Part shown: piece after piece, positions 17,376 to 26,942 of the stretch
How the letters are laid out: every line of letters starts with the position of its first letter
Position numbering within the stretch: position 1 is the first letter of the stretch
The notes under the pieces: generated by a model
What the model was told of the DNA's origin: nothing
What the model saw: the letters and a program-made list of their open reading frames with translations, nothing else
Database searches by the model: none
Program-made: the position numbers and the translations under genes
Assembly: GCA_019163175.1 (NCBI GenBank)
Contig: JAFLKN010000015.1
Span: 471,552-535,551, forward strand
Length of the DNA: 64,000 nt
Source of the DNA: Prolixibacteraceae bacterium
Lineage (GTDB): Bacteria; Bacteroidota; Bacteroidia; Bacteroidales; Prolixibacteraceae
Direction: 5' to 3'

Positions 17376-19112
17376 TTAATGTTTGACTACCATTTTCACA
17401 CTGACGAGTTCTCTGCCAACCTTTGCCCTGACCATATACACTCCATCTTTCCAGCTTGATGTATTAATGGTTTGTTTGCTGCCTTTTATTCTTTGAGTTT
17501 TAGCTTTCAATGCCTGCATCGAATCGTAAACTTCAAGATCCCATTCAATATTATCTTTAACCATCGTTCCCGATTTTGTAGAGATTGTTAAAGTAGCTTC
17601 GCTTGATGACGGATTTGGACTTATCGACATTAGATATTGCGAACAGGAAGAACTATATTCAAATAAATAGGAATAATATATATCTTCATAACAGCAACTC
17701 TTTGCATCTACAGCAACAACGTTATTCTGATCTCCATTTGGATTTATTGAAATTGTGTTACCACTAATGTAATTAGTAGTCCAGGTTGATGGTATTGTCC
17801 AGTTTTGGTCAGTGGCATAACAGGCCACATAATCCTTTGGCCTTAATTCAATTAAATAATCGGTATATGGACAAAGCGAATAAGTTCCATACTGATCTGT
17901 AGTTACTGGAATACCATCAGGCCGTGTAACATGAAAATAATAGTTTGACATCCATGTTGTTTTTCTCGGAAGTGTAATAGAAGTGCATCCTGGCATCGAG
18001 ATTGTCGCTTCTACCCATCCGTTTCCATCATTATTTGCATTAAATGTTGCAGTATTGCCGCTCTGCGCCGTTTTTGTAAGGTTAAAACTGGAGTCCCAAC
18101 TAATTGTAGTCCCAGTTGGCGGAGCCGGAGAGACCTGAAATGTATTACCAGCATAGCAAACAACCTCCGGTCCCAAAATTTGACTAGACGGATTGATGTA
18201 ATTATTTGTGATGGTTAACGATTTAGATATCGTTTGATTGCAACCAGTTATGGTTGCGGTAATATTAACTCCCGTAGAGCATCCAACAGTTACATCAATA
18301 TAATTTGTAGTACTGCTTCCTGACCAGCCATTAGGTAATTGCCACGAATAAGTACAGCCTGGATACGATGGAACTTCGTATCTGTAAGTCGTGTTGTAGA
18401 GAACTGGTGTCTGACCTGAAACATTGAAACTGGGAAGGTTTCTGGTAATCTGTAACGTTTTGGAAGAGCTATACTGGGTATTTGCTTTTGCCCTTACACT
18501 TATAGAGGTGGCGGTAGCTGAAGATGGCGGAATTACACTGATTGATGAAGTACTGACAAAAGTACCCGTCTGCCCTGTAGTTGTTGACCAGCCCGATGGC
18601 AATGTCCATTCAAAGTCATCAGTAATTACCTCATTTTGGTCTATCCCAACACTGCCAATATCAGTATTTATATAGGAATTTAATGAGACCGTTGTGGCGC
18701 TTGTCATAAAGCAGGGAATATTTAATGAAGTCCCTGCTGTGAATGAAGGTGTTGGCATATATAAAGTAAACGCATTAAGATCTAACCATGTTGATGTTGC
18801 ACCGTATCATACTGTTAATGAAGAAGGATAAGCGTTCGCTTTAACATTTTTCCATTTTACTCTTAAAATCTCGCTAGTGGTGCATGCTGCACATGGGCTC
18901 CAAGCTGCATTAAAAACTGCGGCAGGGGTAGGCAGACTCCAAAAAATAACAGCCCAAAAATTATCTTTAAGTTCATAACCACAAGCCCCACGTGTATTTG
19001 TACTATTATTTGCTCCAGGTTGGATGTATGCACTTGCATGAACAACAGATATTCCTGTAAAACTTAAAAGTAATAGTAAGAAAAACCTTTTAGTAAGATT
19101 ATTTATTTTCAT
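17376..19112 (-). pseudogene. T9SS-sorted secreted protein interrupted by an in-frame TGA
   Basis: The upstream piece (19112-18807) starts with a signal peptide (hydrophobic residues 10-26, cleavage after VVHA) and ends at TGA 18809-18807. The same frame continues without a break (YGATSTWLDLNAFTLYMPTPSF), and the open frame then runs to 17376. Together they give a protein of about 577 residues with immunoglobulin/PKD-like beta modules (YSWQLPNGWSGSSTTNY, GTTISWDSSFNLT) and a C-terminal T9SS sorting domain (MSISPNPSSSEATLTIS, then DGVYMVRAKVGRELVSV). Either a recent nonsense mutation or sequencing error has split the gene, or the TGA is read through. It lies 9 bp after the outer-membrane barrel gene in one operon. 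No enzymatic domain is recognisable. Confidence 0.75.
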
Positions 19113-19121
19113 AATTGATTG

Positions 19122-19763
19122 TTAGTTTTTATCGAATAATTGATAACCTATGTATAAATCAAGGGTTCGGTTGTACCCAGCAGTAGTCGTATATGACAAA
19201 TTAGCGAGCCCTAAGGCATAAGTGATGCCCAATCGAAATTTATCCTTCTGTACCTCGAAACCCATTTTCGCCCCGTAATCAAACCTTTTTAGAGAAAATG
19301 TTGCTCCCTTTTCCCAGGTAATTTGTTCTCGAAAGCTATCTTCATCTTCAATCATACCATATAAAGTTCCAAACAAGGCCGGAGCAAAATAAACACCACC
19401 AAAACCGTACAAGGTTAAATCGCGGGAGAAGATTTTCACCTTTAAAGCCAACGGTGTTTCAAGGTAAACGAGATTCAGTCTGGCTATTGTAACAGTCTCG
19501 TCCAAATCAGTGTGTTTATGCCTAAATCCTTTTGTTGAATATAATATCGCGGATTCGACAGATAACGTTTTATTGATTGGGATATTAATACAAGGCCCCA
19601 ACTGAAAACCAGCTTTTATCAGAGGAGATTCATGAGCATCAAAATAGAATAATTTTATTTGCGAAATGTTTACCCCCCCATGAATACTTATTTCCTGCGA
19701 AAAAATAGGAGAGAAGAAAAGAAGAAAGAACAAACAAAAGAGAATTTTTCTGAATAGATTCAT
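19122..19763 (-). CDS. Outer-membrane beta-barrel protein (PorT/OMP_b-brl-like)
   Basis: The start at 19763 gives a 213-residue protein with a clear signal peptide (MNLFRKILFCLFFLLFF, cleavage after FSQ). The longer frame from 19931 adds a non-signal sequence before it and is rejected. The mature part opens with EISIHGGVNISQI, like PorT-type barrels, and continues as alternating aromatic/polar beta strands with a terminal YIGYQLF. The predicted location is the outer membrane. It is 9 bp upstream of the interrupted T9SS cargo gene, and the pair could be a secreted protein with its barrel partner. The function is otherwise unknown. Confidence 0.75.
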   Translation of the reverse strand: MNLFRKILFCLFFLLFFSPIFSQEISIHGGVNISQIKLFYFDAHESPLIKAGFQLGPCINIPINKTLSVESAILYSTKGFRHKHTDLDETVTIARLNLVYLETPLALKVKIFSRDLTLYGFGGVYFAPALFGTLYGMIEDEDSFREQITWEKGATFSLKRFDYGAKMGFEVQKDKFRLGITYALGLANLSYTTTAGYNRTLDLYIGYQLFDKN

Positions 19764-20125
19764 ACATGATCGGTTTAAAGATTTGTTTAAGGATAAAAAT
19801 AAAAGGAAGTTACTGATTTGGGGTGGAGATCGTACCATAGAATTAGTTTTAAAGGTTTGCTGAATAAACATACATAATTGATTCCAAAAACCTATAAAAG
19901 GTTGCCTGAGGCAAGCCATGCTTGGTAACATAAAAATTTAGAGAAGAAATTCTTGCTTTTATGGCTGTAATTCCTTATGTATAATTTGTAAGTTTTAGTC
20001 TGGAGCAGCGGTATTGAAAATTTGATCAGACCCCAACTCATTTGTGCAGTACAAGGTAATTGCAAAACTTTTGAAATGATTTTTTCTTACTTTTACTTTC
20101 CAAATTTACCACACTCAACTACACT
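19764..20125. other. Intergenic region between divergent genes
   Basis: 362 bp, AT-rich, between the barrel gene (minus) and cvpA (plus). It should hold both promoters, but no clean TAnnTTTG box was found. The nearest is TACTTTTA at 20088-20095 on the plus strand. There is no RNA gene or repeat that I can recognise. Confidence 0.5.
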
Positions 20126-20674
20126 ATGAATTACATCGACCTGGTTCTTGGCATAATCCTGATTATTTCTGCAATTCAGGGATTTCGCAAAGGTTTTATT
20201 GTTGAACTTGCCTCTCTGGCTGCCATCGTTCTAGGTATTTGGGGAGCTATCAAATTTTCAGACTGGACTGCTGACTTTATAAGCGATACAACCAATTATC
20301 ATTCAGAACACCTTAGTACCATTGCCTTTTTCGTAACATTTATTGTTATTGTGATACTTGTTCATATTTTGGGCAAAACGCTTGATAGTGTTGTAAAAGC
20401 AGTTGCTTTAGGTTTTCTCAATGGCTTGGCCGGAATTATTTTTGGAGTTCTGAAAACCGCAGTTATCCTGAGTATTTTTCTGTTGTTGTTCGATATGGTT
20501 GATGAAAATGTACACATTCTTCCATCGAGACAAAAAACTGAATCGAAGATTTATGAGCCGATGAAACAGTTGGTTCCTACCCTGTTCCCGTTCTTAAAAC
20601 TTTGGGAAACCGATAAAGGCGACAATCCTATAAAGGAGTTGTTGGATCAAAAACCGGAGCCCAAATCGACTTAA
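20126..20674 (+). CDS. CvpA family membrane protein
   Basis: A 182-residue inner-membrane protein that opens with the family signature YIDLVLGIILIISAIQGFRKGF. It has four predicted helices (about residues 2-20, 25-45, 62-84 and 98-118) followed by a soluble tail. CvpA is needed for colicin V production in Escherichia coli and is linked to envelope homeostasis elsewhere, but its molecular activity is not established. The gene lies 119 bp upstream of tyrS on the same strand, separated by the tyrS promoter. Confidence 0.85.
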   Translation: MNYIDLVLGIILIISAIQGFRKGFIVELASLAAIVLGIWGAIKFSDWTADFISDTTNYHSEHLSTIAFFVTFIVIVILVHILGKTLDSVVKAVALGFLNGLAGIIFGVLKTAVILSIFLLLFDMVDENVHILPSRQKTESKIYEPMKQLVPTLFPFLKLWETDKGDNPIKELLDQKPEPKST

Positions 20675-20706
20675 GAGCCTATAATGTAAAAAGCATATGA
20701 TTTTTA

Positions 20707-20738
20707 TATCTTTGGCCGGATTTTGCCAGGCTGGCAAA
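20707..20738 (+). promoter_or_regulatory. tyrS promoter -7 box with a perfect palindrome at the predicted start site
   Basis: TATCTTTG at 20707-20714 is an exact -7 match. Eight bases on, TTTGCCAG-G-CTGGCAAA (20722-20738) is a perfect inverted repeat with 8-bp arms placed where transcription should begin. It could be an operator or a 5' hairpin. Confidence 0.5.
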
Positions 20739-20817
20739 TCGGTAAATAATCGGAGTAAGTTCGGATAAATGATTCGATTGCGCCGAATAATTAATGAACC
20801 CGGAAATTAACTGTACA

Positions 20818-22110
20818 ATGAATTTTGTTGACGAATTAACATGGAGGGGCATGATCCATGACATGATGCCCGGAACCAAAGAACAACTTGATAAAGAATT
20901 AACCTCAGCATATGTAGGTATTGACCCCACGGCAGATTCGCTGCATATTGGGCATTTGGTAAGCGTAATGATGCTGAAGCATTTTCAGATTTCGGGCCAT
21001 AAACCCATTGCGCTGGTTGGCGGAGCTACCGGTATGATTGGCGACCCATCAGGCAAATCGCAGGAACGCAATTTACTTGACGAACCTACTCTTCGGCACA
21101 ATCAGGAATGCATAAAAAAGCAATTGTCTAAATTTCTCGATTTCGAATCGGACGCACCCAATGCAGCCGAAATGGTCAATAATTATGACTGGATGAAAGA
21201 TTTCAGCTTCCTGAATTTTATCCGCGACATTGGCAAACACATCACTGTAAACTACATGATGTCAAAAGATTCAGTTAAAAAGCGACTCGATTCGGATAGC
21301 GGCGCTGGTATGTCATTTACCGAATTCACTTATCAGTTGGTGCAGGGAACAGATTTTTTACATCTCTATCAGGAAAAAAATACCAAACTGCAAATGGGCG
21401 GTTCTGACCAATGGGGAAACATCACCACCGGAACAGAACTTATTCGCCGGAAAACCGGAGGCGAAGCTTTTGCATTGACCTGTCCGCTGATTAAAAAGGC
21501 TGATGGAACTAAATTCGGGAAAACCGAATCGGGTAATGTATGGCTCGACCCCAAACTGACTTCGCCTTATAAATTTTACCAGTTCTGGCTGAATACATCA
21601 GATGAAGATGCTGTGCGTTATATCAAGATTTTCACCTTGCTCTCCAAAGAGGAAGTAACTGACCTGGTTGCCCAACATGCAGAAGCACCACATTTGCGGT
21701 TGTTGCAAAAGCGACTGGCCGAAGAAGTTACAGTAATGGTACATTCACGCGAAGATTTTGATCTGGCAGTTGAAGCATCGCAAATTCTGTTTGGTCAGGG
21801 AACTGCTGAATTGCTTAATAAGTTGGATGAGAATACGTTTCTCTCCGTTTTCGAAGGCGTTCCGCAATTTAAAATTTCTGCCGGTGAACTCGAATCTGGA
21901 ATTAAAGTAGTTGATTTGCTTGCTGAAAAGACTATGGTTTTTCCATCAAAGGGAGAACTCCGCCGGACTGTTCAAGGCAACGGATTAAGCATCAATAAAG
22001 ATAAAGTTTCTGATGCCGAAGAGATTGTTGACAGCAATTTCCTGATCGGGAAGAAATATATTTTAGTTCAGAAAGGAAAGAAGAATTACTTCCTGCTTAT
22101 CGTTGAATAA
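20818..22110 (+). CDS. tyrS: Tyrosine-tRNA ligase
   Basis: A class I aminoacyl-tRNA synthetase that charges tRNA-Tyr. The HIGH-equivalent motif is SLHIGHL and the KMSKS-equivalent loop is KFGKTESG. The tyrosine pocket contains [10 protein letters not shown] and the Rossmann core [18 protein letters not shown]. The C-terminal 80 residues form the S4-like tRNA-binding domain ([19 protein letters not shown] through [12 protein letters not shown]). The start at 20818 ([13 protein letters not shown]) fits family proteins better than the ATG at 20794, which adds eight residues. The product has 430 residues. It is apparently transcribed from its own promoter. Confidence 0.95.
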   Translation: MNFVDELTWRGMIHDMMPGTKEQLDKELTSAYVGIDPTADSLHIGHLVSVMMLKHFQISGHKPIALVGGATGMIGDPSGKSQERNLLDEPTLRHNQECIKKQLSKFLDFESDAPNAAEMVNNYDWMKDFSFLNFIRDIGKHITVNYMMSKDSVKKRLDSDSGAGMSFTEFTYQLVQGTDFLHLYQEKNTKLQMGGSDQWGNITTGTELIRRKTGGEAFALTCPLIKKADGTKFGKTESGNVWLDPKLTSPYKFYQFWLNTSDEDAVRYIKIFTLLSKEEVTDLVAQHAEAPHLRLLQKRLAEEVTVMVHSREDFDLAVEASQILFGQGTAELLNKLDENTFLSVFEGVPQFKISAGELESGIKVVDLLAEKTMVFPSKGELRRTVQGNGLSINKDKVSDAEEIVDSNFLIGKKYILVQKGKKNYFLLIVE

Positions 22111-22187
22111 ATTTCAGGATATTTTCAGAAAATTAATATACTAAACGCGCAAATGATTCGTTAAAACAACGACCAAAATCTCCATCT

Positions 22188-23141
22188 ATGACAAACTTTT
22201 TTGATAATCAGAATCTGCTTGAAACACTATGGAAATGGAAAAAACATTTGATTGCAGTTGGTGCTCTGGCCATTGTTTTTTCAGCTATTTTTTCATCTTC
22301 CACATTCATTAAACCAAAATATAAATCAGTTGCCCGAATTTACCCTAGCAATAACATTTATACATTTAGTGATGAATCGGAGAGTGAACAGCTGCTTGAA
22401 ATTATCAATTCTCAGGATATCAAACTTAAGGTTATAGATGTTTTCAATCTTGGCGAAGTTTATAAGATCTCTAAGCAGGATCCGCAATACATGACCTACA
22501 TGTTAGCAGAATTCAATGATAATGTCTCATTCAAGAAAACCGAATACGAAACAGTTGAAATTCAGGTTCTCGACACTGACCCGCAAAGGGCATGCAATAT
22601 GTGCGACTCTGTTATCAAGTTTGTAGATGAGAAAGTAAGATCGATGCACCGTATTAAATATGAAGAGGTTGCACAAATAGCAAAAAGAGATCTTCACCTC
22701 ATTTTGCATGATGTTGACTCCATACAAGAAAAACTGGATTTCATGCGTAAGGAGTATAAAATACTTGATTACGAATCTCAGGCCAAAGAAATTACCAAAG
22801 GAATGGTTCGCGTTCTGGCTGAACAGAAAAAGAATTCGTCGGGTGGAAAAGAGCTCGAACAATGGATGAAGAATCTTTCTGAAAAAGGTGGAGAATATGC
22901 GTTTCTGGATAATCAGTATAAGTTTTTGTTAACCCAGATGGATTCTATCCAAATGGTCTACAACCAATCGATGAGTAGTGCAAGTAAAAGAATTATTTAC
23001 GGACAACGCGTTCAGAATCCGGTACCCGCCGATAAAAAATCATATCCTGTTCGTTGGCTAATTGTTCTGGTATCTACTTTTGCTGCTCTTTTCGTTTCCT
23101 TATTGCTTATTTTACTGCTCGAGAACAAAAAAAACGCCTGA
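22188..23141 (+). CDS. Wzz/chain-length-determinant-like polysaccharide co-polymerase
   Basis: A 317-residue inner-membrane protein with the Wzz topology: a cytoplasmic N-terminus, a helix at about residues 21-40, a long periplasmic region with coiled-coil helices (about 150-270) and a second helix at about 290-312. A proline-rich PVPADKKSYPVRW segment precedes the second helix, as in Wzz proteins. It lacks the tyrosine autokinase domain found in longer co-polymerases. It is 3 bp upstream of an O-antigen-ligase/polymerase gene, so the pair probably sets the chain length or attachment of a surface polysaccharide. No glycosyltransferase or flippase cluster is adjacent. Confidence 0.75.
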   Translation: MTNFFDNQNLLETLWKWKKHLIAVGALAIVFSAIFSSSTFIKPKYKSVARIYPSNNIYTFSDESESEQLLEIINSQDIKLKVIDVFNLGEVYKISKQDPQYMTYMLAEFNDNVSFKKTEYETVEIQVLDTDPQRACNMCDSVIKFVDEKVRSMHRIKYEEVAQIAKRDLHLILHDVDSIQEKLDFMRKEYKILDYESQAKEITKGMVRVLAEQKKNSSGGKELEQWMKNLSEKGGEYAFLDNQYKFLLTQMDSIQMVYNQSMSSASKRIIYGQRVQNPVPADKKSYPVRWLIVLVSTFAALFVSLLLILLLENKKNA

Positions 23142-23144
23142 TCT

Positions 23145-24605
23145 GTGTACCAAGCCAGGACTAAAGTTGCCCTATTTTATCTGATTTCGGCATTATTTAT
23201 TTTGCTGAATGCCTATTTTCTGGTAAAAAAGCATTCATTGATTATCAATGCTTTGCCTGTTGCTTTTGGAGTTGTGTTGATGGCTATTTATGCTTTTGAC
23301 AAACTACTTTATCTAATTGTATTTTTCACTCCCCTTTCTCTTCCCCTTTCAGAATTAACGCCCGGCTTTACATTCAATATGTTTTTGCCAACCGAGCCTT
23401 TGCTTTTTGGCGTACTACTCATATTTTTACTGAAATGCATAGCTGATCGGAAGTTTGACCGGGAAATCTTAGTCCATCCGGTTTCGTTGGCGATCTATTT
23501 CAGTTTGTTTTGGCTTTTTGTAACCAGCCTCACCAGTACAATGCCCATCGTATCATTCAAATTCCTTTTATCGCGCATCTGGTTTATAGTAGGTTTTTAT
23601 CTTCTTGCAGCTAAACTTTTTGATTCCGGTAAAAATATTGAGAAGTATATCTGGCTTTATACTTTACCCTTAATAATCGTTATTTTCTACGCAACATCAA
23701 GGCATTTGAGTTATGGCCTTTGGGATAAACAGGCCGCAAATTTTGTCGTCAATCCGCTGTACAATGACCATACTTCTTATGGAGCAGCTTTGGCCATGTA
23801 TGTGCCATTCTTATTCGGATTTTCATTCACAAAAATTTACTCGCCCGGAGTGAGGGTTTTTGTACGCATCGTTCTGGTTATCCTGCTTATGGGTTTGATC
23901 TTGTCGTACGCACGCGCAGCATGGCTTAGTATGCTGGCAGCCTTTGGTGTTTGGGTTATAATGCGCCTAAAAATCCGGTTTAAACCAATTTTTATTACTT
24001 TTCTAGTCATACTTTCAGTAGTTCTTATCTTTGACAACCAAATACTTATGTATCTTGAGCGAAACGATACTGAATCTTCAGCCAATCTGACGGAGCATGT
24101 TTCTTCCATTTCAAATATTTCATCTGATGCATCAAACCTTGAACGAATAAACAGGTGGAGTTGTGCCATCAGGATGTTTGAAGATAAACCATTTTTGGGC
24201 TGGGGACCAGGAACTTACATGTTCAATTACGCTCCTTACCAGCTAACTGCCGAACGTACAATTATCAGCACAAATTCGGCTGACGGGGGAAATGCACACA
24301 GCGAATATTTGGGACCAATGGCCGAATCGGGATTTATGGGTTTGGTAACCTTTCTGATACTAATTGCTTCAGTTGTGTATACTGCAATTCATACCTATAC
24401 CCGAACCATCGACAAACGATTAAAAACATTAGTTATGAGTGCCTTACTCGGACTAATTACCTATTATATCCACGGAATTCTCAATAACTTTCTGGATACC
24501 GACAAACTTTCAGTTCCATTCTGGGGATTTACAGCTTTAATTGTGGCTGCTGATATCTATTCACGGAAAATGGCAAGAACCGAAACACCATCGGCCAATC
24601 AATAA
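23145..24605 (+). CDS. O-antigen ligase/polymerase family membrane protein (Wzy_C)
   Basis: A 486-residue polytopic protein with about 11-12 hydrophobic helices and a large periplasmic loop between residues about 295 and 400. The loop carries the Wzy_C/WaaL hallmark WGPGTYMFNYAPYQ and NAHSEYLGPMAESG, including the conserved histidine. Such proteins transfer or polymerise undecaprenyl-linked glycans at the outer face of the inner membrane. A GTG at 23145, three bases after the preceding stop, is the likely start, because the reading frame is already hydrophobic from there and the coupling is tight. It is co-transcribed with the Wzz-like gene and ends at a terminator. Confidence 0.82.
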   Translation: MYQARTKVALFYLISALFILLNAYFLVKKHSLIINALPVAFGVVLMAIYAFDKLLYLIVFFTPLSLPLSELTPGFTFNMFLPTEPLLFGVLLIFLLKCIADRKFDREILVHPVSLAIYFSLFWLFVTSLTSTMPIVSFKFLLSRIWFIVGFYLLAAKLFDSGKNIEKYIWLYTLPLIIVIFYATSRHLSYGLWDKQAANFVVNPLYNDHTSYGAALAMYVPFLFGFSFTKIYSPGVRVFVRIVLVILLMGLILSYARAAWLSMLAAFGVWVIMRLKIRFKPIFITFLVILSVVLIFDNQILMYLERNDTESSANLTEHVSSISNISSDASNLERINRWSCAIRMFEDKPFLGWGPGTYMFNYAPYQLTAERTIISTNSADGGNAHSEYLGPMAESGFMGLVTFLILIASVVYTAIHTYTRTIDKRLKTLVMSALLGLITYYIHGILNNFLDTDKLSVPFWGFTALIVAADIYSRKMARTETPSANQ

Positions 24606-24610
24606 CAAAA

Positions 24611-24637
24611 AAATAGCCCGCAATGCAGGCTATTTAT
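24611..24637. terminator. Intrinsic terminator between convergent genes
   Basis: AAATAGCC pairs with GGCTATTT around a 9-nt loop. It lies 5 bp after the ligase stop and 20 bp before the efp stop and is usable on both strands. Confidence 0.75.
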
Positions 24638-24656
24638 CTATTTAATTCTTCAAGTT

Positions 24657-25229
24657 TTATTTTTTAACGCGTTCATAATAAGAACGGTCACGAGTGTCAA
24701 TTTTGATAATATCGTCTTCGTTGATAAACATCGGAACCATAATTTCGGCGCCTGTTTCGATGGTAGCTGGCTTTAGCGCATTTGAGCTGGCCGTATTACC
24801 CTTTTCACCTGCCATTGTTTGAGTAATCCTTAACTCAACAAAAGCGGGCAATTCAACAGTAAGTGGAGTTTCAGTATCAGCATGTACATTAATTTCTACC
24901 ACTTGACCCTCTTTCATTAAATCCGAATTGTCGATCAAATTTGCATCAATCGAAATCTGCTCGAAAGTCTCTGAATTCATGAAGTTAAAGCCAGCTTCAT
25001 CCTGATACAAATACTGATAAGGACGACGCTCAACTCTTACGACATCAATTCTAACTCCGGAACTAAATGTATTTTCAATGGTTCTGCCTGTTTTCAAATT
25101 TTTCAGTTTTGTCCGCACAAAAGCCGGACCTTTTCCTGGTTTAACATGCTGGAACGATACAATTTGAAATAACTGATCGTTGAATTCAATGGTTAAACCG
25201 TTTTTAATATCCGCTGTAGTAATTGCCAT
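24657..25229 (-). CDS. efp: Elongation factor P
   Basis: A 190-residue three-domain EF-P that relieves ribosome stalling at polyproline. Domain I (KOW-like) carries the tip loop KPGKGPAF with lysine 33, the residue that is modified or inserted near the peptidyl-transferase centre. Domains II and III are OB folds ([19 protein letters not shown], then [16 protein letters not shown]). The lysine-type tip fits a Lys-modified rather than Arg-rhamnosylated EF-P. It is a single gene with its own promoter upstream, convergent with the ligase gene. Confidence 0.95.
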   Translation of the reverse strand: MAITTADIKNGLTIEFNDQLFQIVSFQHVKPGKGPAFVRTKLKNLKTGRTIENTFSSGVRIDVVRVERRPYQYLYQDEAGFNFMNSETFEQISIDANLIDNSDLMKEGQVVEINVHADTETPLTVELPAFVELRITQTMAGEKGNTASSNALKPATIETGAEIMVPMFINEDDIIKIDTRDRSYYERVKK

Positions 25230-25261
25230 ATAAAATGTTTAGAATATTTTCAAATCGGGTG

Positions 25262-25290
25262 CAAAAATAAGGAAATATTATTGAATCAAA
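25262..25290 (-). promoter_or_regulatory. efp promoter
   Basis: On the minus strand, TTTG (25290-25287) is followed after 17 nt by a perfect TATTTTTG (25269-25262), 33 bp before the efp ATG. Confidence 0.55.
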
Positions 25291-25331
25291 ATTTTTCTTC
25301 TATTTTTTTCAAACATTTCACTATCAACTTA

Positions 25332-26072
25332 TTATTGATTGACCAATTGGTTGATGCCATTTATTTTGTACGCGTTCAACTCGCACTTAAGGGCACCAAG
25401 TACCAATTCGAATTCGGCATAAATAGGAAGCCGATTGGCATCTTTAGTTATGTATATCTTCAGATCGTCCGATCCTTTCAATAGTTTTCCTTTTGGCACC
25501 TTAGGCGAAACTACATAACACTGCTTAGTCCCGATTTTTGTTTCAATGGTTTCAATTCCAAGGTATTTCAGTTCCATGATAAATAATTCATCGCCATGAT
25601 AAACCGGTATTTGAACTTTCACCCCGTTCAATAATGATTCAAAATACTTATTCTGACGGATGTAGAAAAAAACACTAACCAAATCATTTACATGATCGGG
25701 AACTTTTATGCGGCCTGAATTTTTGCTGAAAAGGGAATCGTTTATGTGGTCGTACAAGACCTCGTCGTAAAACCTGTACTTTTGTTCCCTAACGTTGCGT
25801 ACCGACTTAACTGGTAGAAAAGTAGCAGGATCGACCCAACTTTCGTAAACATCATTTACCTCATAAATTTTATCTACGATTCCGGTAGTACGGCCTCTCA
25901 TGTGATAGTGAATGGTCTGTTTACGGTTTATTTTTTCATTTTGAGCAACAAGGGTTGCTTTTCCGCCTTTAATAAACCCAAAGCGTAAAATGTATTCCAT
26001 TTCTTCAAGCGGTTGAGCATGAATAGTTATGGAAATGGCAAATAATAAACAAACAATCAGCGTAATTCTCAT
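25332..26072 (-). CDS. DUF3108 domain protein, exported
   Basis: A 246-residue protein with a signal peptide (MRITLIVCLLFAISITIHAQ) and a single DUF3108 beta-rich domain (LRFGFIKGGKATLVAQN, then YEVNDVYESWVDPATFLPVKSVRNVREQKYR and DLKIYITKDANRLPIYAEFE). The domain resembles LolA/LolB-like or outer-membrane-linked folds, but its function is unknown. The start overlaps the tsaB stop by 4 bp, so the two are translationally coupled. This order, tsaB then an envelope protein, does not by itself suggest a role. Confidence 0.8.
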   Translation of the reverse strand: MRITLIVCLLFAISITIHAQPLEEMEYILRFGFIKGGKATLVAQNEKINRKQTIHYHMRGRTTGIVDKIYEVNDVYESWVDPATFLPVKSVRNVREQKYRFYDEVLYDHINDSLFSKNSGRIKVPDHVNDLVSVFFYIRQNKYFESLLNGVKVQIPVYHGDELFIMELKYLGIETIETKIGTKQCYVVSPKVPKGKLLKGSDDLKIYITKDANRLPIYAEFELVLGALKCELNAYKINGINQLVNQ

Positions 26073-26779
26073 CCCAGCATATTTTTTTTCGATACTGTTG
26101 CCACAAAATCTTTCAGATAAAAGGGCTCAAAGTAAGCAACGTCTTCAAACTGCTTTTTGGTATAAGCCTGCCATACCAATTCTGCCATGTGTTGAGCTGA
26201 AGCTGAAATATTATTAATGAAAATGGCATTGGGCGATTGAAGAACCTTTCTACATTTCTCCGAACCATTTCCGAAAAAAACAAGCCGTGTGTTACTCAAT
26301 TCGTCGGCCAGAAACAACTCATCAATGATTTGTGCTGTTATAGGTCTGATTACTTTACCTTCTTTATCCAAAAGCATCGAGAACACCTCCATCCGTCGGG
26401 CATCAATCATTGGACAATAAAGGATTGGGGTAGATTCCACTATTCCATATTTCACCGGATTCAGGGAAACGTGTTTAGCCATAGCTTCAAGAGTACCAAC
26501 TGCAATGAGTGGAATATTACTAGCGTAACAAATTCCTTTCGCTGTCGAAACTCCAATTCGCAAACCAGTATAAGAGCCTGGACCTTTGCTTACAGCCACT
26601 GCGCTTAATTCGCCAGGCTTGATATTGTTTCTTTTGAGAAGTTGTTCTGCAAAAACAGTCGTTAATCGCGCATGTGTCTGTCCTTCATCCGATTCAATCA
26701 GATCAATTACCCGACCATTTTGGGTCAAGGCAACACTACAAATTTCGGTAGAAGTTTCTATGATAAGAATTGAATTCAT
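26069..26779 (-). CDS. tsaB: tRNA threonylcarbamoyladenosine biosynthesis protein TsaB
   Basis: A 236-residue ASKHA-fold protein. The N-terminus ILIIETSTEICSVAL, the dimer-interface region GQTHARLT and the signature SKGPGSYTGLRIGVSTAKG identify TsaB, the non-catalytic partner of TsaD and TsaE in making t6A37 on ANN-decoding tRNAs. The ATG at 26779 (MNSILII) is preferred to the one at 26788 because the core strand begins there. The C-terminal half is shorter and more variable, as is usual. It overlaps the DUF3108 gene by 4 bp. Confidence 0.92.
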   Translation of the reverse strand: MNSILIIETSTEICSVALTQNGRVIDLIESDEGQTHARLTTVFAEQLLKRNNIKPGELSAVAVSKGPGSYTGLRIGVSTAKGICYASNIPLIAVGTLEAMAKHVSLNPVKYGIVESTPILYCPMIDARRMEVFSMLLDKEGKVIRPITAQIIDELFLADELSNTRLVFFGNGSEKCRKVLQSPNAIFINNISASAQHMAELVWQAYTKKQFEDVAYFEPFYLKDFVATVSKKNMLG

Positions 26780-26796
26780 TTCCTGCATTTTGCCAA

Positions 26797-26804
26797 CAAA
26801 ATTA
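26797..26804 (-). promoter_or_regulatory. -7 element (TAATTTTG) for tsaB
   Basis: An exact TAnnTTTG on the minus strand 17 bp before the tsaB ATG. No well-spaced TTTG partner was found. Confidence 0.4.
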
Positions 26805-26942
26805 TGGATATAAACAAATCAATCTTTGTTTTGTGCAAAAGAAATCGCAAGAATCAAGCATTGAGGATGTTTTTTAACTTTCTTTTTGTTTTAGTTCATT
26901 CATTTATATTATTTTTAAAAAAAAATCCAGAACCATTATCCA

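Noticed and set aside
19764..19931. Longer N-terminus of the outer-membrane barrel gene
   Set aside because: It places 56 unrelated residues before a good signal peptide, so the start at 19763 was used.
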